Of a DNA stretch of 64,000 bases, positions 30,939 through 39,297 are shown piece after piece. The position numbers were made by a program, and so were the translations under genes. Source of the stretch: Streptomyces spinosus (GTDB lineage Bacteria; Actinomycetota; Actinomycetes; Streptomycetales; Streptomycetaceae). The stretch lies in the NCBI RefSeq assembly GCF_020400655.1, contig NZ_JAINRC010000026.1, forward strand, positions 1 through 64,000, given 5' to 3'. The notes below the pieces were generated by a model. That model was not told the origin of the DNA, did not search any database, and worked only from the letters and a program-made list of their open reading frames with translations. Position 1 is the first letter of the stretch, and each line of letters opens with the position of its first letter.

Positions 30939-32264
30939 ATGAGCACGACCCCACCGCCACGTTCCGTGCCCTCCACCGAATCGCGGCCGGCACCGGCCGA
31001 ACACACCGCCGAGGACGGCGCGTTCACCTGGCTGCGCGCCCTCGGCCCGCGCGGCCGGCGCGCGTTCGCCGGAGCCTTCGGCGGCTATGCCCTGGATTCG
31101 TACGACTACTTCACCCTGCCGCTGAGCATGGTGGCGCTCTCGGCGTACTTCGGCCTCAGCAGCGGCCAGACCGGCCTGTTCACCACCGTCACCCTGGTCG
31201 TATCGGCGGTCGGCGGCGCCGCCGCGGGCGTCATCGCGGACCGGGTGGGCCGCGTCCGGGCCCTGATGATCACGGTGGTCACGTACGCCGTCTTCACGGT
31301 CGCCTGCGGCTTCGCGCCCACCTACGAGACCCTGCTGGTCTTCCGCGCCCTCCAGGGCCTCGGCTTCGGCGGCGAGTGGGCGGTCGGCGCCATCCTGGTC
31401 GCCGAGTACGCGAGCGCGCGCCACCGGGGCCGTACGCTCGGCGCCATCCAGAGCTCCTGGGCGGTCGGCTGGGGTCTGGCGGCGGTCGTCTACACCCTGG
31501 TGTTCTCCTTCGCCGGCGACGACCTGGCCTGGCGGGTGATGTTCTGGACCGGAGCCCTGCCCGCGCTGCTCGTGGTCTGGCTGCGCCGCTCGGTGCACGA
31601 CGCCCCCACGGCGACGGCGGCCCGCGAACAGGACCCGCGCCGGGGCTCGTTCGCCGCGATCTTCCGGCCGGCCCGCGCAGACGGCGCCCCCGGCCTGCTG
31701 CGCACCACGGTCTTCGCGAGCCTGCTCTCCACGGGCGTGCAGGGCGGCTACTACACCCTGGCGACCTGGGTGCCGACGTACCTGAAGTCCGACCGCGGCC
31801 TGTCGGTCGTCGGCACCGGCGGCTACCTGGCCTTCCTGATCTCCGGCGCCTTCCTCGGCTACCTGACCGGCGGTCACCTCACCGACCGGCTCGGCCGGCG
31901 GAACAACATCTGGCTGTTCGCGTTGCTGTCGGCGGTGTGCATCCTGGCGTACGCGAACATCCCGCACGGCGCCAACACCCTGCTGCTGGTGCTCGGTTTC
32001 CCGCTCGGTTTCTGCATGTCGGCCATCTTCAGCGGCTTCGGCTCCTACCTGAGCGAGCTGTACCCGACGGCGGTACGCGGCACCGGGCAGGGCTTCACGT
32101 ACAACACCGGCCGCGCGGTCGGCGCGGTGTTCCCGACCCTGGTGGGCTTCCTGGCGGACAGCTGGGGCGTCGGCGGCGCGCTGGTCTTCGGCGCGATCGG
32201 CTACGGCCTCGCGGCGCTGGCGCTGCTCGGGCTGCCGGAGACGCGCGGGAAGGAACTGGCATGA
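30939..32264 (+). CDS. MFS transporter of the 5-oxoproline operon
   Basis: The 441-aa major-facilitator protein has 12 hydrophobic segments. The family loop between helices 2 and 3 is ADRVGRVRAL, with a second copy at the half-way point (TDRLGRRNNIW). A RxxRG-like stretch, SARHRGRTLGA, follows helix 4. It resembles the acid/sugar:proton symporter branch. Being first in an operon with pxpABC, it probably imports pyroglutamate or a related amino-acid derivative. The ATG at 30939 has GAGG upstream; a longer frame from 30867 would run through the operator and is rejected. It overlaps the next gene by four bases. Confidence 0.88.
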   Translation: MSTTPPPRSVPSTESRPAPAEHTAEDGAFTWLRALGPRGRRAFAGAFGGYALDSYDYFTLPLSMVALSAYFGLSSGQTGLFTTVTLVVSAVGGAAAGVIADRVGRVRALMITVVTYAVFTVACGFAPTYETLLVFRALQGLGFGGEWAVGAILVAEYASARHRGRTLGAIQSSWAVGWGLAAVVYTLVFSFAGDDLAWRVMFWTGALPALLVVWLRRSVHDAPTATAAREQDPRRGSFAAIFRPARADGAPGLLRTTVFASLLSTGVQGGYYTLATWVPTYLKSDRGLSVVGTGGYLAFLISGAFLGYLTGGHLTDRLGRRNNIWLFALLSAVCILAYANIPHGANTLLLVLGFPLGFCMSAIFSGFGSYLSELYPTAVRGTGQGFTYNTGRAVGAVFPTLVGFLADSWGVGGALVFGAIGYGLAALALLGLPETRGKELA

Positions 32265-33100
32265 CGCGGGTGAACCGTACCGAGGACCGGCCCGTCACCA
32301 CCGTCGACGCGCACGCGCACGCGTGGAGCCCGGAAACCGCGCGGGCCCGCTTCCGCGGCGGCCTCACCGGGCCGACCGCCGGGGTCGCGGCGGGCCACAC
32401 CCAGGCCAACCTGATCGCGGTGCCCGCCGACTGGGCCTACGACATGCTGCTGTTCTGCCAGCGCAACCCCAAGCCGTGCCCCGTGCTCGACGTCACGGAC
32501 GCCGGTTCCCCGACGACCGTCCTCGCCGAGGGCGCCGACCTGCGCACCGATCTGCCGCGCTACCGGGTGTGGCAGGACGGCGAGCTGGTGGACGAACCCA
32601 CGGACGCGCGCGCGTACTGGCGGGACGACCTGGTGTCGTTCCTGCTGGGGTGCAGCTTCACCTTCGAGTGGGCGCTGGCCCGCGCGGGCGTGCCGATCCG
32701 GCACGTCGAGCAGGGCCGGAACGTGCCGATGTACGTGACCAGTAGGGCCTGCCGGGAGGCGGGCCGGCTGCGCGGGCCGATGGTGGTCTCCATGCGGCCG
32801 GTGCCGCCCGAGCGTCTGGGCGCGGCCATCCGGGAGAGCAGCCTGCTGCCGGCCGTGCACGGCGGTCCGGTGCACTGCGGGGATCCCGCGGCCCTCGGCA
32901 TCGAGGACCTCGGCCGGCCCGACTTCGGCGACCCGGTGACCGTCGCCGACGGCGACATCCCGGTGTTCTGGGCCTGCGGGGTGACCCCACAGGCGGCCGT
33001 GATGGCGTCCCGGCCGCCGTTCGCGATCACCCACGCGCCGGGCCAGATGTTCCTGACCGACGCACGGGACGAGCAGTACCGGCTGGTCGGCGTCGACTGA
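32261..33100 (+). CDS. DUF1445 / UPF0317 protein (putative hydro-lyase)
   Basis: The 279-aa protein belongs to the DUF1445 family. Visible landmarks are AHTQANLIAVPADWAYDMLL, the CxxNPKPCPVLDV segment and the end ACGVTPQAAVMASRPPF. The family is also found as a domain in the mammalian mitochondrial D-glutamate cyclase, which makes 5-oxo-D-proline. With pxpABC next door, a role in feeding or isomerising 5-oxoproline is a fair inference, not proven. Start and stop overlap the MFS gene by ATGA, so it is translationally coupled. The gap to pxpA is 75 bp. Confidence 0.85.
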   Translation: MTRVNRTEDRPVTTVDAHAHAWSPETARARFRGGLTGPTAGVAAGHTQANLIAVPADWAYDMLLFCQRNPKPCPVLDVTDAGSPTTVLAEGADLRTDLPRYRVWQDGELVDEPTDARAYWRDDLVSFLLGCSFTFEWALARAGVPIRHVEQGRNVPMYVTSRACREAGRLRGPMVVSMRPVPPERLGAAIRESSLLPAVHGGPVHCGDPAALGIEDLGRPDFGDPVTVADGDIPVFWACGVTPQAAVMASRPPFAITHAPGQMFLTDARDEQYRLVGVD

Positions 33101-33175
33101 GCCGCGACCGTGCGTACCGCAACCCCGACCCCGCGCACGAGAGAGCGCCACGACAACCGGAGACGCGAGAACACC

Positions 33176-33934
33176 ATGACCGCGATCGATCTGAACGCCG
33201 ACCTGGGCGAGGGCTTCGGCCGCTGGCACCTGACCGACGACGACCAGCTCCTGTCCGTCGTCACCAGTGCCAACGTGGCCTGCGGCTTCCACGCCGGGGA
33301 CGCGGCCACCATGCGCCGGGTGTGCGAACGGGCGGCCGAACGCGGGGTGACGATCGGCGCGCAGGTCTCCTACCGGGACCTGGCCGGTTTCGGGCGGCGC
33401 GCGATGGATGTGCCGCCCGCCGAGCTGGCGGCCGAAGTGGCCTACCAGATCGGCGCCCTGGAGGTGTTCGCACGAGCGGCGGGCGCGCGCGTGGCGTACG
33501 TCAAACCGCACGGCGCGCTCTACAACCGCGTGGTGCACGACGAGGAACAGGCCGGCGCGGTGATCGAGGGCGTGCGCCTCGCGGACGTCTCGCTGCCGGT
33601 GCTGGGCCTGCCCGGCTCGCGGTTGCTGGAGCTGGCGGCCGAGGCGGGTCTTCCGGCCGTCACGGAGGCCTTCGCGGACCGCGCGTACACCGACGAGGGC
33701 ACGCTGGTGCCGCGAGGTCACGAGGGTGCCGTGGTGACCGACCCGGACGCCGTCGTGGAGCGCTCGGTGAGCCTCGCGCGCTCCGGCGCTGTCATCGCGC
33801 GCTCCGGCGCGCGGATCCAGGTGCGCGCCCGGTCGCTGTGCCTGCACGGCGACACCCCGGGCGCGGTCGGCCTGGCCCGGCGGGTGCGGGAACGGCTGGC
33901 GGCGGCGGGCGTGCGGGTGGAGGCGTTCGCGTGA
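33176..33934 (+). CDS. pxpA: 5-oxoprolinase subunit A (LamB/YcsF family)
   Basis: PxpA works with PxpB and PxpC to convert 5-oxoproline to glutamate with ATP. The 252-aa product has the family start DLNADLGEGFG, the metal-site motif ANVACGFHAGD, and YVKPHGALYN. Length is normal. The ATG begins MTAIDLN. Its stop overlaps the GTG of pxpB by four bases. Substrate and complex are known for the E. coli and B. subtilis homologues. Confidence 0.94.
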   Translation: MTAIDLNADLGEGFGRWHLTDDDQLLSVVTSANVACGFHAGDAATMRRVCERAAERGVTIGAQVSYRDLAGFGRRAMDVPPAELAAEVAYQIGALEVFARAAGARVAYVKPHGALYNRVVHDEEQAGAVIEGVRLADVSLPVLGLPGSRLLELAAEAGLPAVTEAFADRAYTDEGTLVPRGHEGAVVTDPDAVVERSVSLARSGAVIARSGARIQVRARSLCLHGDTPGAVGLARRVRERLAAAGVRVEAFA

Positions 33935-34548
33935 GGGCGCTTCCCGTCGGCGACGACGCGCTGCTCGTCGAGGTCGCCTCCGGGCAGGAGGCGCAGGCCG
34001 TGCACGCGGAGCTGCTGCGGCGCCGCGCGGAGGGCTCGCTCACCGTGCGCGAGATCGTCCCGGCGGCCCGTACGGTCCTGCTCGACGGGCTGGCCGAGCC
34101 GGCCCGCTGGGCGGCGGAACTGACCGGTGCGCGGGTGCCGGAGGTGCCTGTCCGCGCGCGCGAGCTGGTCACGCTGCCCGTGCGGTACGACGGTCCTGAC
34201 CTGGCGGCGGTCGCCGCGCACTGGCGGGTGCCGCAACGGGAGGTGGCCCGCGTCCACGCCGGCACCGAGTTCACGGTGGCCTTCTGCGGCTTCGCCCCCG
34301 GCTTCGGCTACCTCACCGGGCTCCCGGAGCGCTACCACGTGCCGCGCCGCGCCACCCCGCGCACGGCGGTTCCGCCCGGCGCCGTGGCCCTGGCCGGCCC
34401 GTACACCGGCGTCTACCCGCGCTCCTCGCCCGGTGGCTGGCAACTGATCGGCACGACCGACGCGGTGCTGTGGGACCCGGCACGCGTCCCGGCGGCCCTG
34501 CTGGAACCGGGCACGCGCGTGCGGTTCGTGCCGGTGGGGGACGCATGA
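33931..34548 (+). CDS. pxpB: 5-oxoprolinase subunit B
   Basis: The 205-aa protein is a PxpB/KipI-family subunit (carboxyltransferase domain, subdomain C/D). The strongest landmark is FAPGFGYLTGLP, followed by PRRATPRTAVPPGAVA and SSPGGWQLIG, all typical of the cyclophilin-like domain that contacts 5-oxoproline. It starts with GTG overlapping the pxpA stop (GTGA), and its stop overlaps the ATG of a micro-ORF. In B. subtilis the homologue KipI also inhibits a sporulation kinase; nothing here shows that role. Confidence 0.93.
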   Translation: MRALPVGDDALLVEVASGQEAQAVHAELLRRRAEGSLTVREIVPAARTVLLDGLAEPARWAAELTGARVPEVPVRARELVTLPVRYDGPDLAAVAAHWRVPQREVARVHAGTEFTVAFCGFAPGFGYLTGLPERYHVPRRATPRTAVPPGAVALAGPYTGVYPRSSPGGWQLIGTTDAVLWDPARVPAALLEPGTRVRFVPVGDA

Positions 34549-34775
34549 GCGGGGAGTACGGGGGCGCACCGGCGGGGACGCGCACCGGAGAACCGGCCGC
34601 AGCCGTGACGGCACGCACCGGGAAACCGGCCACAGCCGTATCGGCACGCACCGGGGAAGCAGCCGGACCGGCGGTCGTACGGCCCGGGGGAAACGGTGTG
34701 GCCGGGCGGCGCCGGGCAGCGCACGCGCGCGCGTGCCCGGTGCCCGCCCGGCCCGTGGCCTGGGAGGCCCCATGA
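34545..34775 (+). CDS. Micro-ORF made of 11-aa repeats between pxpB and pxpC
   Basis: This 76-codon frame begins with an ATGA overlap at pxpB and ends with an ATGA overlap at pxpC, so it is joined to both as tightly as a normal operon gene. Its centre is an 11-residue repeat (RTGEPAAAVTA, RTGKPATAVSA, then a decayed third copy), and the rest is Arg/Ala/Gly-rich. Standard pxp operons run pxpB directly into pxpC. It may be an inserted spacer that keeps translation coupling, a decayed linker of a former pxpB-pxpC fusion, or a real small protein. No family is recognised. Confidence 0.45.
   Translation: MSGEYGGAPAGTRTGEPAAAVTARTGKPATAVSARTGEAAGPAVVRPGGNGVAGRRRAAHARACPVPARPVAWEAP
34581..34667 (+). 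repeat. 33-bp tandem repeat inside the pxp micro-ORF
   Basis: Two near-identical 33-bp units (34581-34613 and 34614-34646), both starting CGCACCGG, are followed by a partial third unit. The period is a multiple of three, so the reading frame is kept. Confidence 0.8.
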
Positions 34776-35641
34776 CCGATCGTGCGCTGGTCGTCGTGCG
34801 CGCCGGGGCGCTGACCACCGTGCAGGACCGCGGGCGGCCGGGCCACGCGCACCTCGGCGTGCCCCGCTCCGGAGCGCTCGACGGGCCCGCCGCCGCGCTG
34901 GTGAACCGGCTCGTCGGCAATCCGCCGGACGCCGCCGTCCTGGAGACCACCCTCAACGGCTGCGCGCTGCGCCCGCGTTCGACGGTGACCGTCGCGGTCG
35001 GCGGTGCGCCGTGCCCGGTGACGGTGGGCGGTCGCCCGGCCGCGTGGGGCGCGCCGGTCGTGGTACCGGCGGGCGAACTGCTGGACGTGGGCACGGCCAC
35101 GGCCGGCGTACGCGGCTACGTCGCGGTCGGCGGCGGAGTCACCGTGGAGCCGGTCCTCGGCAGCCGCGCCACCGACCTGCTGTCCGGCCTCGGTCCGGCG
35201 CCGCTCACGGACGGCACGGTGCTGCCGCTGGGCGCCCCGGCCGGCCCTCCCGCGCGCGTGGACGGGGTGCCGCAGCCGGGTCCGCCGGCCGAGCTCGTGC
35301 TGCGGGTGACGCTCGGCCCGCGCGACGACTGGTTCACGGGGCGGGCGGTGCGGGATCTCACCACGCGCGCGTACCGGGTCTCCGCGGCGAGCAACCGCAT
35401 CGGACTGCGCACCGAGGGGCCCCCGCTGGAGCGGGCCCGGACCGGTGAACTGCCCAGCGAGGGCATGGTCCTGGGCGCGGTCCAGGTCCCGCCGGACGGG
35501 CGCCCGGTGGTCTTCCTGGCGGACCATCCGACCACCGGCGGCTACCCGGTGATCGCGGTCGTGCGCGCCGCCGACCTCCCGTCCGCCGCCCAGGCACTGC
35601 CGGGCACCCCGGTCCGCTTCGTGCCGGTGCGCCGCCGCTGA
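34772..35641 (+). CDS. pxpC: 5-oxoprolinase subunit C (biotin-dependent carboxyltransferase-like)
   Basis: The 289-aa PxpC/KipA-family protein completes the ATP-dependent 5-oxoprolinase. Landmarks are TTVQDRGRPGHAHLGVPRSG near the N-terminus, SNRIGLRTEGPPL, and SEGMVLGAVQVPPDGRPV with LADHPTTGGYPV near the end. Length is usual. The ATG overlaps the stop of the preceding micro-ORF. It is the last gene of the GntR-controlled operon and faces a convergent SGNH hydrolase gene 88 bp on. Confidence 0.93.
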   Translation: MTDRALVVVRAGALTTVQDRGRPGHAHLGVPRSGALDGPAAALVNRLVGNPPDAAVLETTLNGCALRPRSTVTVAVGGAPCPVTVGGRPAAWGAPVVVPAGELLDVGTATAGVRGYVAVGGGVTVEPVLGSRATDLLSGLGPAPLTDGTVLPLGAPAGPPARVDGVPQPGPPAELVLRVTLGPRDDWFTGRAVRDLTTRAYRVSAASNRIGLRTEGPPLERARTGELPSEGMVLGAVQVPPDGRPVVFLADHPTTGGYPVIAVVRAADLPSAAQALPGTPVRFVPVRRR

Positions 35642-35729
35642 GCCCCCGGGCCCGGGACGGCAGTCCCCGCTCCCCCGCCGCCCCGCTGCCCCGCTGCCCC
35701 GGCGAGGCCAGCGGGCGGCGCCGACGGCC

Positions 35730-36773
35730 TCAACCGGCCGGAACGGCCCCCGCGGAGGCGGCCGTCTCCACCACCTCCCTCGCTCCGAGGCCGGCCACCC
35801 CGACCGCCCCGTCCCTCCCGTCGCCGCGCCACTGAGCCCCCGCCCCCTCGGCGCAGGCGTCCGGCAGGGCCGCCAGCGCTGCCGACACCGTCGCGGACGC
35901 GCGCAGGTCCAGGTGGTCCCCGGTGCCCCGGGCGCGGTGGCGCAGTTCGCCGGCGGCCAGGAGCAGCAGTTGCGGCAGCAGGTCGTCGCAGCGCCGGAGC
36001 ACCCAGGCGGTTCCCGCCGTGGCCAGCCACCACAGGCTCGCCGTGCGGCTCGGTCCGGGGGACTCGGGTTCGGGTGAGGGAGGTTCCCCGGCCGCGTGGC
36101 CCGCCTCGGCGAGCAGGGCGTGGCAGCGGACGGCGAACCGGCGGTGACCGCGCTCCGCGGGGTGCAGCCGGTCCGCGCTCCACAGGCTCCGGTCGCTGGT
36201 CCAGCGGTCGTCCGCCGCGTGCAGGTGGAGGGCGCCGTACCGCTCGGACAGCGCGTGGACGACCGCGTTGACCGCCCGTTGCCGCCGCGCCAGCGGTCGG
36301 GCCAGGGCGTCCGGGAGCCGGAGCATGGCGCCGGGGTCGGGCAGGCAGGCGGTGAGCAGGGTGGCACCCTGACGGGTCAGGGCGCCGTAGACCTGGTCGA
36401 GGTGGGCGGCCACGGCGTGGACGTCGAAGGTGCGGCGCAGCGTGTCGTTGACGCCGACGACCACGGACACCAGGTCGGGGCGCAGCTCCAGGGCGGCCGG
36501 CGTCTGCTTCTCCAGCACGTCCCGCGTCTGCGCCCCGCTGACCGCGAGGTTGGTGAACAACACCTCTTCGCCGTCCCCGGCGAGGGAAGCGGCCAGCAGC
36601 GCCGCCCAGCCCCGCCATCCGGCGCCGACCGGGTCGCCCACGCCCTCGGTCAGCGAGTCCCCGAGCGCGACGAAACGAGACGGGCCACCGCGTCCCGGCG
36701 CCGCGTCGGCTCGCGGGCCACACCCACGCACGCGCGCGCAGCCGCCGCCCCCCGTCGCGGCATCGGCGCTCAT
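35730..36773 (-). CDS. SGNH/GDSL-family hydrolase
   Basis: SGNH hydrolases are esterases or lipases with four short conserved blocks. In this 347-aa protein block I is FVALGDSLTEGVGD (nucleophile Ser), block III is VVGVNDTLRR, and block V is DRLHPAERGHRRFA (catalytic Asp and His). About 100 residues after block V are of unknown use. No signal peptide is visible. The ATG overlaps the stop of the glycosyltransferase before it (ATGA), so it is coupled to two sugar-transferring enzymes, suggesting it trims an acyl or acetyl group from the same glycoconjugate. Substrate is unknown. Confidence 0.88.
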   Translation of the reverse strand: MSADAATGGGGCARVRGCGPRADAAPGRGGPSRFVALGDSLTEGVGDPVGAGWRGWAALLAASLAGDGEEVLFTNLAVSGAQTRDVLEKQTPAALELRPDLVSVVVGVNDTLRRTFDVHAVAAHLDQVYGALTRQGATLLTACLPDPGAMLRLPDALARPLARRQRAVNAVVHALSERYGALHLHAADDRWTSDRSLWSADRLHPAERGHRRFAVRCHALLAEAGHAAGEPPSPEPESPGPSRTASLWWLATAGTAWVLRRCDDLLPQLLLLAAGELRHRARGTGDHLDLRASATVSAALAALPDACAEGAGAQWRGDGRDGAVGVAGLGAREVVETAASAGAVPAG

Positions 36774-37945
36774 GCCACGCCCTCCGGTACGGCGGGCCGG
36801 GTGTCGGCGGGGCGCAGCACCTCCGTGTCGTGGGCCGCCAGGAAGGCTTCCACGGCCGTCGCCCAGCCGAAGCACTCCGCACGCGCGCGTGCCGCGTCAC
36901 GCCGCTCGGGCTCGGCGCGGTCCAGCAGCAGTTCCACGGCGTCCGCGAACGCCTCGCCGCCGCCCGCCGCGGTGGCTCCCGCCGACCCGACGACCTCGGG
37001 CAGCGCGGAGGACGCGCTCGCCACCACGGGTGTGCCGCAGGCCAGGGCCTCCAGCGCGGCCAGTCCGAAGGTCTCGGCGGGGCCGGGCGCGAGGCACACG
37101 TCGGCGGACGCCTGGAGCGCGGCGAGGGACGTCCGGTCGCAGACGTGCCCGAGGAAGGTCACCGGGAGCCCGCGGTCCCGCGCGCGCTGCTCCAGCCGGG
37201 CCCGCAGCGGCCCGTCCCCGGCGACCACGAGCACCGCCCGCCGCCCGCGCCGCAGCAGCGCCTCCAGGGCGTCCAGGGCCGTGCCGGGGCGTTTCTCGAC
37301 GGACAGCCGGGACGCCATCACGAGCAGCGCCTCGTCCCCGCGCGCGTGGCGGTCGCGCAGCCCGGGGTCGCGCAGCGCGGGGTGCCGTTCCATCAGGTCG
37401 ACCCCCAGGGGGGCGCGTACGACGTTGCGCGCGCCGATGCGTACGAACTCGCGCTCGGCGAACTCGGTGGTGCACACCACCCGCGAGTAGGCGTGCGCGG
37501 TCCGGGTGTTCAGGGAGTCGGCGGCGCGCCGCGCCAGGTGCTCGGGCAGGCCCCAGGTGCGCAGTACGCCGTCGGCGGTCTCGTGGGAGACCATCACGGC
37601 GGGCACGCGTGCGCGGCGGGCCCAGCGGCCGGTCCAGCGCAGGGTGGTCCGGTCGGAGACCTCCAGGCGGTCCGGGGCGAGTTCCTCCAGGAGCGCGGCC
37701 ACGCGCCGCTTGTCGGTGAGGACGCGGTAGCCGCCGGTACCGGGCAGCAGCGGGCCGGGCAGGGTGATGACCCGGCCCTGCTCGGTGTCGCGGTCGGTGT
37801 GCCGCTCGCCGGGCACGATCAGGACCGGTTCGTGGCCCGCGGCCCGGAAGCCCTTGCCGAGTTCCCGCAGGGCGGTGCGCAGCCCGCCGGAGGCGGGGGC
37901 GACGAAGTTGGCGAGGCGGACGATGCGCAGGGCCGGCCCGGTCAT
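36770..37945 (-). CDS. GT4-family glycosyltransferase (second of pair)
   Basis: The 391-aa protein is a GT-B fold glycosyltransferase of family 4. The N-terminal half starts LRIVRLANFVAPASGGLRTA, with a glycine-rich acceptor loop. The C-terminal donor half has ASRLSVEKRPG and the E-x7-E type motif PAETFGLAALEALACGTPVV. It is cytoplasmic or membrane-edge. It overlaps both neighbours by ATGA. Relatives transfer mannose to phosphatidylinositol-type lipids or extend glycolipids, but the donor cannot be fixed. It carries one CACGCGCGCGTG copy at 36880. Confidence 0.9.
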   Translation of the reverse strand: MTGPALRIVRLANFVAPASGGLRTALRELGKGFRAAGHEPVLIVPGERHTDRDTEQGRVITLPGPLLPGTGGYRVLTDKRRVAALLEELAPDRLEVSDRTTLRWTGRWARRARVPAVMVSHETADGVLRTWGLPEHLARRAADSLNTRTAHAYSRVVCTTEFAEREFVRIGARNVVRAPLGVDLMERHPALRDPGLRDRHARGDEALLVMASRLSVEKRPGTALDALEALLRRGRRAVLVVAGDGPLRARLEQRARDRGLPVTFLGHVCDRTSLAALQASADVCLAPGPAETFGLAALEALACGTPVVASASSALPEVVGSAGATAAGGGEAFADAVELLLDRAEPERRDAARARAECFGWATAVEAFLAAHDTEVLRPADTRPAVPEGVA

Positions 37946-39069
37946 GCCGCCACCGCCGTGGTCCGGTCCGCGAGAACGTCGTCGTAGTGGGCGATCAACT
38001 GGTCGCCGACAGTGGCCCAGGTGCGGCCCTCGACCGTCGCGCGGGCGGTGGCGCCGTACGCGGCGCGCCGCGCGGGGTCGGCGGCGAGGGCGCGGACGGC
38101 CTCCCGTACGGCGGCGGCGTCGCGCGGCGGGACCAGCAGGCCGGTACGGCCGTGGTCGACCAGGTCGAGCGGACCGCCGGCGGCCGGTGCGACGACCGGG
38201 ACTCCGCTGGCCATGGCCTCCTGGACGGTCTGGCAGAACGTCTCGAAGGGGCCGGTGTGCACGAACACGTCCAGTGAGGCGAAGATCCGGGCCAGTTCGT
38301 CGCCGGTGCGACGGCCGAGGAAGACGGCGCCGGGCAGGGCCTCGGTCAGGTGGGCCCGGCTGGGTCCGTCGCCGACGACCACGACCCGCACCCCGGCCAG
38401 CCCGCAGACTCCGGAGAGGAGTTCGACGTGCTTCTCCGGGGCGAGCCGGCCGACGTAGCCGACGATCGGTTCGCCGTTCGGGGCGAGGTCGCGGCGCAGT
38501 GTCTCGTCCCGGTGCTGTGGCCGGAAACGTACGGTGTCCACCCCGCGCGGCCAGAGCCGCACCCGGGGTACGCCGTGCGCCTGAAGGTCGGACCGGGCCG
38601 CGCTGGAGGGGGCCAGGGTGCGGTCGGCGGCGCCGTGCACGGAGCGGATGCGCCGCCAGGCCGCGGCTTCTCCGGCGCCCATGTAGGTACGGGCGTAGCC
38701 GGCCAGGTCGGTCTGGTAGACCGCGACGGCCGGGACCCCGAGCCGGGCGGCGGCGGCCATGCCGCGGACACCGAGGACGAAGGGGCTGGCCAGGTGGATC
38801 ACGTCGGGGCGGTGCGCGACGAGGGCGGCGGCGAGACGCCGGCTGGGCAGGGCGACGCGGACCTGGGGGTAGCCGGGGAGCGGGAGGGAGGGGATCCGGA
38901 CGACCGGGCACGGGGCGTCCGTGTCCGGGCCGCTGCCGGGCGCGGGAGCGGGGGCGACGACGAGGGGGAGGTGACCGCGGTCCACGAGGTGCCGGGCGGT
39001 CTGGAGCGCGCAGTGGGCCACGCCGTTCACATCGGGGGGAAAGGATTCGGTCACGATGACGACACGCAT
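37942..39069 (-). CDS. GT4-family glycosyltransferase (MgtA/GtfA-like mannosyltransferase)
   Basis: This 375-aa GT-B enzyme begins MRVVIVTESFPPDVNGVAH, the start typical of GDP-mannose-dependent alpha-mannosyltransferases of actinobacteria. The donor site has YVGRLAPEKHVELL and the motif GPFETFCQTVQEAMASGVPV. It is the first gene of a three-gene unit with the second GT and the SGNH hydrolase, all joined by four-base overlaps. No ribosome site is visible before the ATG, so it may be leaderless. The likely product is a mannosylated lipid, by family analogy only. Confidence 0.9.
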   Translation of the reverse strand: MRVVIVTESFPPDVNGVAHCALQTARHLVDRGHLPLVVAPAPAPGSGPDTDAPCPVVRIPSLPLPGYPQVRVALPSRRLAAALVAHRPDVIHLASPFVLGVRGMAAAARLGVPAVAVYQTDLAGYARTYMGAGEAAAWRRIRSVHGAADRTLAPSSAARSDLQAHGVPRVRLWPRGVDTVRFRPQHRDETLRRDLAPNGEPIVGYVGRLAPEKHVELLSGVCGLAGVRVVVVGDGPSRAHLTEALPGAVFLGRRTGDELARIFASLDVFVHTGPFETFCQTVQEAMASGVPVVAPAAGGPLDLVDHGRTGLLVPPRDAAAVREAVRALAADPARRAAYGATARATVEGRTWATVGDQLIAHYDDVLADRTTAVAA

Positions 39070-39297
39070 ACGGGTGTTGTCGCCGCGCTGGACGTGCCCG
39101 CGTCAACTTGGATCTTTCGGCGCGGGGAACGTCCCATGAGCGTTGGGCTGCACACCCGAGCGGGTCAGGCGGCCGTCATGGCCACCTGACCCGCGGGTCA
39201 TCCGGCGTTCACCAGGCGGGCGCTCGTCCGCCGGAGCGGCTGTCCGGCCGGGTGCCGGCGGACACGCCTCAGCCGAGGCTCCCGGGTGCGGCGCGGT

